From an uncultured Coriobacteriaceae bacterium (lineage in GTDB: Bacteria > Actinomycetota > Coriobacteriia > Coriobacteriales > Eggerthellaceae), in assembly GCA_902767025.1 (NCBI GenBank), contig CACXFZ010000069.1:1-9447 (forward strand): a stretch of DNA of 9,447 bases, given 5' to 3'. The notes below the pieces were generated by a model that did no database searches, had not been told where the DNA came from, and saw only the letters and a list, made by a program, of their open reading frames with translations. A program made the translations under genes and the position numbers. Shown piece by piece: positions 5,587 through 9,447 of the stretch (within the stretch, counting starts at the first letter, position 1; every line of letters begins with the position of its first letter).

Positions 5587-6021
5587 ATGAAGTACCGATC
5601 CAAAGAGGAGTTCGACCAGGCGAACATGTTCGGCACGGGCCCTGCCAACACCGTGTGCTTCGAGCACATCTCGGGGCAGAGCTACATGAACCTGCTGGCA
5701 ACGCCCGAGCAGACGCCGGCGTTCGTCGCCAACCTCACCTTCGAACCGGGGTGCCGCAACAACTGGCACGTCCACCACGCCGACGAGGGCGGCGGCCATA
5801 TCCTGCTGTGCACGGCGGGCGAGGGCTGGTACCAGGAAGAGGGCAAGCCGGCCGTGGCGCTCTCCGAAGGGTCGGCCGTGGTGGTGCCCATAGGCGTGAA
5901 GCACTGGCACGGCGCGCGTGCCGACAGCTGGTTCTCGCACATCGTGGTCGACCTGCCGGGCGTGAACAAGGACAACGAATGGCTCGAGCCCGTGTCCGAC
6001 CAGGAGTACCAGGCGCTGTAG
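5587..6021 (+). CDS. single-domain cupin protein
   Basis: A 144-residue beta-barrel cupin. Motif 1 spans FEPGCRNNWHVHHADEGGGH (52-71), with likely metal ligands His61, His63 and Glu67. Motif 2 spans VVVPIGVKHWHGA (98-110), with His106 and/or His108. The form resembles small cupins found beside carboxymuconolactone decarboxylase-like proteins, but no such gene is here and the substrate cannot be read from the sequence. GGAAGGAG lies about 7 bases before ATG 5587, which fixes the start; the in-frame ATG at 5440 falls inside the hairpin and is rejected. The alpha/beta hydrolase begins 38 bases downstream, so the two are probably one transcript and may act on related small molecules. Fold is firm, function unknown. 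Confidence 0.87.
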   Translation: MKYRSKEEFDQANMFGTGPANTVCFEHISGQSYMNLLATPEQTPAFVANLTFEPGCRNNWHVHHADEGGGHILLCTAGEGWYQEEGKPAVALSEGSAVVVPIGVKHWHGARADSWFSHIVVDLPGVNKDNEWLEPVSDQEYQAL

Positions 6022-6059
6022 CCTGCCTGTCGCTGGTGTGCTCTGCGGGAAGGATGCGC

Positions 6060-6743
6060 ATGGACGTTCGATTGCATTTCCAGGAGGCGGGCGCGGGCGA
6101 CGCGCTGATCATGCTGCACGGCAACGGAGAGGACCATACCTTCTTCGAGCATCAGGTTCCCGCCTTCGCGCGTTCGTTTCGGGTGATCGCCCTGGACACG
6201 CGCGGCCATGGTGCCAGTCCGCGGGGCAGAAGGCCGTTCACGCTCGATCAGTTCGCGTGCGACGTGCACGACTTCATGGACGAGCAGGAGGTCCAGAGGG
6301 CGCACCTGCTGGGCTTTTCCGATGGCGGAAACATCGCGTTGCTGTTCGCGCTGGCGAATCCACAGCGCGTGGCGAGCCTGGTGCTCAACGGCGCCAACCT
6401 GTTCCCCGAAGGGCTGACTGCCGAAGTCCGCGCCGAAGACGATGCGGCATGGGTGCGGGCCCAGCAGATGGGCGATACGCACACGCTCGACCTGCTGCGG
6501 CTGATGCGCGACGAACCCCATATCGACCCGGCGCAGCTGAGCGCGCTCGAGGGCATCCCTGCGCTGGTGGTGGCCGGCTCGCGCGATATGATCCAGGAGG
6601 ACCACACGCGCCTGATCGCCCAGAGCATTCCCGGTGCCGAGCTCGCCATCCTGGACGGCACGCATTTCGTGGCAGCGGAAGATCCTGATGCCTTCAACCG
6701 CGTGGTCGGCGACTTCTACGCCGCGCATGGGTTCGGGATGTAA
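6060..6743 (+). CDS. alpha/beta hydrolase (3-oxoadipate enol-lactonase/esterase-like)
   Basis: A 227-residue cytoplasmic alpha/beta hydrolase with a complete triad. Ser87 is in the nucleophile elbow GFSDGG (85-90), Asp176 in GSRDM and His202 in DGTHF. The oxyanion region is MLHGNGEDHTFF (18-29), and DTRGHGASP (46-54) is the standard family block. Lid-type inserts are short. It resembles PcaD-type lactonases and general esterases, and the substrate is not determined. ATG 6060 is chosen because GGGAAGGA (6047-6054) sits five bases upstream; ATG 6054 overlaps that site. It follows the cupin gene closely and ends 49 bases before the convergent galactokinase stop. No signal peptide is visible. Confidence 0.9.
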   Translation: MDVRLHFQEAGAGDALIMLHGNGEDHTFFEHQVPAFARSFRVIALDTRGHGASPRGRRPFTLDQFACDVHDFMDEQEVQRAHLLGFSDGGNIALLFALANPQRVASLVLNGANLFPEGLTAEVRAEDDAAWVRAQQMGDTHTLDLLRLMRDEPHIDPAQLSALEGIPALVVAGSRDMIQEDHTRLIAQSIPGAELAILDGTHFVAAEDPDAFNRVVGDFYAAHGFGM

Positions 6744-6754
6744 GCCAGCTATCC

Positions 6755-6780
6755 TCTTGCGTGAGACTTGTCTTGCGTGA
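6755..6780. repeat. 10-bp direct repeat in a convergent intergenic gap
   Basis: TCTTGCGTGA occurs at 6755-6764 and 6771-6780 with a 6-base spacer, filling most of the 49-base gap between the hydrolase and galactokinase stops. The junction also forms AGACTTGTCT (6764-6773), a small palindrome. No convincing intrinsic terminator is present. The repeat could be a duplication or a termination-associated sequence. Confidence 0.5.
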
Positions 6781-6792
6781 CGGACTGTGCAG

Positions 6793-8016
6793 CTACGCGT
6801 GCGTGATCAGTTGCGCGTGCGCGCCGGGTGCTCCGGGTTGCGTCACCAGGCAGGCGTCGTAGCCCAGCGCCCCGTTCATCCGTGTGGCGAATCGCCCGGC
6901 TTGCGCGTTGGGAACGAATGCCAACACGCAGCCGCCGAAGCCCCCTCCGTGGATGCGCCACGCACCGCGGTCTCCCAGCAGCTGGGCGCACAGCGCCAGG
7001 ATGATGCTCACGGGCTGGTTCTGCCCGCTGGCGTCGGGCACGTCGATGTTGCGCAGGTACTGGGCCGACGATGCTCCCGACAGGCGCACGTTTTCCAAAA
7101 ACTTCCCGATGTCCTGCGCTTCCAGAGCCTCGCGTTGGCGTTGCACACGGGCCGTTTCGCCGAAAAAGTGCAGCGCGCGCAGGCAGGCGCCATCCCCCAG
7201 CTGCTCTTGTGCCTGGCCCAGGCGGGAGGCGAATGCCTGGGGGTCCACGTCGCCCAGGCGGCTTGCCCCCATGAATTTCGCTGCGGATTCCATGTCGTCG
7301 ATGATGCGCGTGAACTCCTGCGTATGCGCGGAGTGGTCGCAGCGGCTGTCGATCAGGAACACGGTCTGGCCGCAGTGTGCGAAGTCGAACTGCAGGGCAT
7401 CGGCCTGGGGCGGGAAGCATGCGAAGTCCATGGCCACGATGCCGCCGAACGCGCTGGCGATCTGGTCCTGCGCCCCGCAGGGCTTGCCGAAGTAGGCGCG
7501 CTCGGCCTCCATGCCGGCCAGGGCCACATCCATCGGGCTCTCCCACATGCCTGCGTCCGCGCCGAAAAGCTCCCGAAGCGTTATGCCCACCATCACCTCG
7601 AAGGCCGCCGACGACGATACGCCCGCTCCCGTGGGCACGTCGGAGCACACGACCAGGTCGAACCCTTCGACGATGCCGCCGGCTTGCGCATACAACGCCG
7701 CCATGCCCCGCACGAGGGAGGCCGACGTGTTGCGCTCGCATTCCCGTGGCATGCCCCAATCGTGCTCGCTCAGGTCGATGCGGGCTTCGCCGTGGCCTTC
7801 CGTCCACACCCGGATGGCATCCTGTCCGTTTCGTGCCGCCAACCCGTAGATGTATCTGTCCAGCGCCGCGGAAATCACCTTGCCGCCCTGATGGTCGGTG
7901 TGGTTTCCCGCAAGCTCCACCCGCCCCGGCGCGCATGAGAGCACATACGAGCAGGGGAGGGCGCCGAACTCGTTTTCGAAGTGCGTTGTCAGTTTCTGTT
8001 CGCGATCGGGGTGCAT
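6793..8016 (-). CDS. galK: galactokinase
   Basis: Galactokinase phosphorylates alpha-D-galactose at C1 with ATP, the entry step of the Leloir pathway in the cytoplasm. The 407-residue product has all GHMP-kinase landmarks: substrate motif GRVELAGNHTDHQGG (31-45), ATP loop PTGAGVSSSAA (128-138), catalytic region CGAQDQ with Asp184 as the likely base, and C-terminal IHGGGFGG (355-362). The first motif has Asn38 and His42 where E. coli-type enzymes have Glu and Tyr, a variant I associate with some Firmicute and actinobacterial galactokinases. Length is normal. The start is set by AGGAAGG just upstream of the ATG on the minus strand. It stands alone, convergent with the hydrolase and divergent from the Fic gene; no galT or galE is in the window. 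Confidence 0.95.
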   Translation of the reverse strand: MHPDREQKLTTHFENEFGALPCSYVLSCAPGRVELAGNHTDHQGGKVISAALDRYIYGLAARNGQDAIRVWTEGHGEARIDLSEHDWGMPRECERNTSASLVRGMAALYAQAGGIVEGFDLVVCSDVPTGAGVSSSAAFEVMVGITLRELFGADAGMWESPMDVALAGMEAERAYFGKPCGAQDQIASAFGGIVAMDFACFPPQADALQFDFAHCGQTVFLIDSRCDHSAHTQEFTRIIDDMESAAKFMGASRLGDVDPQAFASRLGQAQEQLGDGACLRALHFFGETARVQRQREALEAQDIGKFLENVRLSGASSAQYLRNIDVPDASGQNQPVSIILALCAQLLGDRGAWRIHGGGFGGCVLAFVPNAQAGRFATRMNGALGYDACLVTQPGAPGAHAQLITHA

Positions 8017-8047
8017 GGGCCTTCCTGGGGTGTTCGGGCTTTCTGCG

Positions 8048-8053
8048 ATTGTA
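8048..8053 (-). promoter_or_regulatory. possible -10 box of galK
   Basis: Read on the minus strand this is TACAAT, five of six matches to the -10 consensus, 31 bases upstream of the galactokinase start codon. No clear -35 box was found at the expected distance. The remaining gap to the Fic promoter contains no recognisable gene. Confidence 0.4.
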
Positions 8054-8139
8054 AAGCATCGGCGCCACCGCGAGACCCGCCAAGCTGAAACACCGGAGGG
8101 GGCTGTCCGCTGTTGCTCCGTATTGTGCGCGTGGTTCCA

Positions 8140-8178
8140 CTATTACCGCTATTGGCGGTATAATAATGGCGGTAATAG
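8140..8178. promoter_or_regulatory. GCGGTA operator cluster overlapping the Fic promoter
   Basis: A perfect 10-bp inverted repeat, CTATTACCGC (8140-8149) and GCGGTAATAG (8169-8178), encloses a third half-site GCGGTA (8155-8160). The half-sites are therefore one TACCGC (8144-8149) and two GCGGTA (8155-8160 and 8169-8174). A consensus -10 box lies between the two GCGGTA copies, so a bound protein would block transcription. The likely binder is the C-terminal winged helix of the Fic protein; this is inferred from position. Confidence 0.6.
8159..8164 (+). promoter_or_regulatory. consensus -10 box of the Fic gene
   Basis: TATAAT is a perfect -10 sequence, 26 bases before the Fic start codon, and is embedded in the GCGGTA repeat cluster. 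TTCCAC at 8135-8140 is at an 18-base spacing but is a poor -35 match, which suggests a strong -10 balanced by repression or activation. Confidence 0.6.
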
Positions 8179-8190
8179 CAAGGAGCCATC

Positions 8191-9159
8191 ATGCCCTACG
8201 AACCGCCGTTTGCACCGACACCCGAAACCGATGCCCTGTGTCTGGAAATCGCCGAACTCGTCGGTTCGTTCACGGCGCTGCCAAGCATTGGCGCGAGTCC
8301 GCAGCTTCATCGCAAGCTTCGCATACGCACCATTCGCTCGTCGTTGATGATCGAGGGGAACACGCTGCCCGAGGAAGCCGTCACAGCCATTTTAGATGGC
8401 AAGCGTGTGGTGGGCCCACAGCGCGAGATTCGCGAAGTTCAGAATGCCACGCGTGCCTACGAGCTGATGGACAAGCTGGACCCTGTCAGCGTCGACGACC
8501 TGCTGCACGTGCACAAGGTGATGATGGATGGTCTGGTGGACGAGGCGGGTTCATTCCGCTCGAAGAACGCGGGTGTGTTCGACGGCAGCGTACTCGTGCA
8601 TGCCGGAACGCCCGCGCGTTATGTGCCCCGGGTGATGGGGGACCTGTTCGCATGGATGAAGGACACGCCGCTTCACCCCTTGCTGGTGTCGAGCATCTTT
8701 CATCACGAGTTCGAGTTCGTCCATCCCTTCGCAGACGGCAATGGCCGCGTGGGACGCTTGTGGCACACGCTCATCCTGGCACGGTGGAGGCCCGTGTTGG
8801 CATGGCTTCCCATCGAGAGCGTCATCCTGGACCGCCAGCAAGGCTATTATGCGGCGTTCGTAGAGTCTCAGGCATGTGGCAGGTGCGAACCCTTCGTGGA
8901 GTTCATGCTTCAGGTCGTGCGCGATGCGTTGCGCGGCTTTGCGTCGGGCGCTACGCAGGCAGACCAGCGTGAAGAGCGCGCCCTTGCGTTCTTCCGCGGG
9001 CGACCTCAGGCCACCGTAAGCGATTTGGCGGAGTACCTGGGGTGCTCCAAAAGATCGGCGGAGCGCGCGGTCGCCGATTTGAAGGAGGAAGGCAGGCTTG
9101 TTCGCCACGGCAGCACGCGCAACGGGCACTGGGAGGTTGCCTCTTCGACAGCGACCTAG
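8191..9159 (+). CDS. Fic-domain AMPylase with N-terminal inhibitory motif and C-terminal winged helix
   Basis: Fic enzymes usually transfer AMP from ATP to a hydroxyl side chain of a target protein. This 322-residue protein carries the intact active-site motif HPFADGNGRVGR (178-189; His178 is the catalytic base, Asp182 the metal ligand). Upstream, SLMIEGN (51-57) matches the inhibitory motif (S/T)xxxE(G/N), with Glu55 expected to block ATP until displaced, placing it in the class with an N-terminal inhibitory helix (class II). Residues 1-50 form the Fic_N-type region. Residues about 262-317 (ATVSDLAEYLGCSKRSAERAV, then RHGSTRNGHWEV) are a winged helix-turn-helix. AAGGAG at 8180-8185 fixes ATG 8191. 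No separate antitoxin gene is adjacent, so inhibition is in the same chain. The target is unknown. The wHTH probably binds the repeat cluster upstream. Confidence 0.93.
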   Translation: MPYEPPFAPTPETDALCLEIAELVGSFTALPSIGASPQLHRKLRIRTIRSSLMIEGNTLPEEAVTAILDGKRVVGPQREIREVQNATRAYELMDKLDPVSVDDLLHVHKVMMDGLVDEAGSFRSKNAGVFDGSVLVHAGTPARYVPRVMGDLFAWMKDTPLHPLLVSSIFHHEFEFVHPFADGNGRVGRLWHTLILARWRPVLAWLPIESVILDRQQGYYAAFVESQACGRCEPFVEFMLQVVRDALRGFASGATQADQREERALAFFRGRPQATVSDLAEYLGCSKRSAERAVADLKEEGRLVRHGSTRNGHWEVASSTAT

Positions 9160-9163
9160 CCAG

Positions 9164-9240
9164 CATGGGGGTGGTCCGGCGTTTCTGCAGGCCGCCTGGC
9201 GCCCGGGCCAACCCAGCCCAGCCTCATCCGCGCCCCCATG
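9164..9240. repeat. inverted repeat CATGGGGG / CCCCCATG between the Fic gene and gatC
   Basis: CATGGGGG (9164-9171) and CCCCCATG (9233-9240) are perfect complements and extend inward by one T-G wobble and one G-C pair, around a loop of roughly 57 bases. An internal near-palindrome, TGGCGCCCGGGCCA, lies in the loop. It begins just after the Fic stop and ends before the gatC promoter, so it could form the 3' end of the Fic transcript. No T tract is present. Confidence 0.35.
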
Positions 9241-9277
9241 TGTTCCCCGTGCCGCTCCTTTGGCGAACAGCGCGTTT

Positions 9278-9286
9278 TGGTATCAT
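9278..9286 (+). promoter_or_regulatory. extended -10 promoter of gatC
   Basis: TGGTATCAT is an extended -10 element 32 bases before the gatC start. TTTGGC at 9259-9264 is a weak -35 candidate with a 16-base spacer. The -10 box is the same TATCAT as the one before the DUF3990 gene. Confidence 0.55.
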
Positions 9287-9318
9287 GGGCGGGTACGTTC
9301 AACTCAAAGGAATTGCCC

Positions 9319-9447
9319 ATGACCCAACATGTAACCGAGAAGGATGTGCGCGCCATCGCGGCGTATGCGCGCATCGGGCTGGCGGACGAGGACATCCCCC
9401 AGATGACGGAGGACCTGAATTCCATCATCGAAAGCCTGAAACCCATC
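9319..9447 (+). CDS. gatC: GatC, Asp-tRNA(Asn)/Glu-tRNA(Gln) amidotransferase subunit C, 3' partial
   Basis: GatC is the small subunit that holds GatA and GatB together in the amidotransferase converting mischarged Glu-tRNA(Gln) or Asp-tRNA(Asn) to the amidated forms. The 43 visible residues begin MTQHVTEKDVRAIAAYARIG and continue with LADEDIPQMTEDLNSIIESL, matching the family's N-terminal helices (full length is usually about 95-100 residues). AAAGGA at 9306-9311 lies seven bases before ATG 9319. The gene runs off the window end; gatA and gatB normally follow. Confidence 0.92.
   Translation, partial: MTQHVTEKDVRAIAAYARIGLADEDIPQMTEDLNSIIESLKPI

Noticed and set aside
5655..6059. Upstream extension of the alpha/beta hydrolase frame through the cupin gene
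   Set aside because: The extension overlaps the cupin in another frame; the hydrolase fold begins naturally at 6060 behind GGGAAGGA.
5682..6728. 348-codon open frame on the minus strand across the cupin and hydrolase genes
   Set aside because: The plus-strand genes have intact catalytic motifs and ribosome binding sites; the reverse frame has neither.
6749..8140. 463-codon open frame on the minus strand overlapping galK, and a 383-codon frame on the plus strand at 6787-7938
   Set aside because: Both lie over galK in other frames, are rich in Arg, Ala, Gly and Pro without any family motif, and arise because high-GC codons leave few stops in shadow frames.
1..9447. tRNA, rRNA, CRISPR array, insertion sequence or phage genes
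   Set aside because: No cloverleaf-like tRNA, rRNA core sequence, regularly spaced repeats, transposase or integrase motifs were recognised on either strand.

Overview
The window is a high-GC bacterial chromosome segment (G and C clearly dominate, especially at third codon positions). Genes are closely packed, most have strong purine-rich ribosome binding sites, and most run on the plus strand. The gene content (LarB and LarC relatives, a DUF3990/DUF3791-type cassette, a Fic protein with a C-terminal winged helix, a CbxX-type AAA+ ATPase, a galactokinase with a GNHTDH motif, and gatC) would fit an Actinomycetota gut or oral anaerobe of the Coriobacteriia/Eggerthellales type. That placement is an inference from protein style, not a database result.

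Layout. Positions 2-268 hold the end of a small XRE/HipB-like HTH gene cut by the window edge. Positions 291-968 encode LarB, the first enzyme of nickel-pincer nucleotide cofactor synthesis, with a short N terminus. Positions about 1059-2473 hold a two-gene toxin-antitoxin-like cassette. It contains a DUF3990 ADP-ribosyltransferase-fold protein and a three-part protein (DUF3791-like region, helical linker, XRE HTH), read from an extended -10 promoter followed by three GTGCA repeats. Positions 2573-5040 look like one operon: a CbxX/CfqX AAA+ ATPase with a TerB-like front end, a short LarC-like protein lacking the usual LarC N terminus, and a VanZ-family membrane protein.

Positions 5180-5416 encode a 78-residue glutaredoxin, followed by a perfect 14-bp hairpin. 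Positions 5587-6743 hold a cupin and an alpha/beta hydrolase, probably co-transcribed. Galactokinase (6793-8016) is on the minus strand, convergent with the hydrolase. A divergent intergenic region then leads into a Fic-domain protein (8191-9159), whose consensus -10 box lies inside a cluster of GCGGTA half-sites. The window ends in the first 43 codons of gatC (9319 onward), the small subunit of the tRNA amidotransferase, normally followed by gatA and gatB.

How the genes fit together. Three apparently independent accessory regulators or toxin-like systems (edge HTH, DUF3990 cassette, Fic) sit among metabolic and housekeeping genes. LarB and the LarC-like protein suggest nickel-pincer cofactor metabolism. 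They are separated by the DUF3990 cassette and the ATPase, LarE and LarA are absent, and the LarC relative is reduced and altered. The ATPase/LarC-like/VanZ operon may therefore do something other than standard lactate racemase maturation. No rRNA, tRNA, CRISPR array, insertion sequence or replication origin was seen, and no gene-free stretch exceeds about 175 bases.
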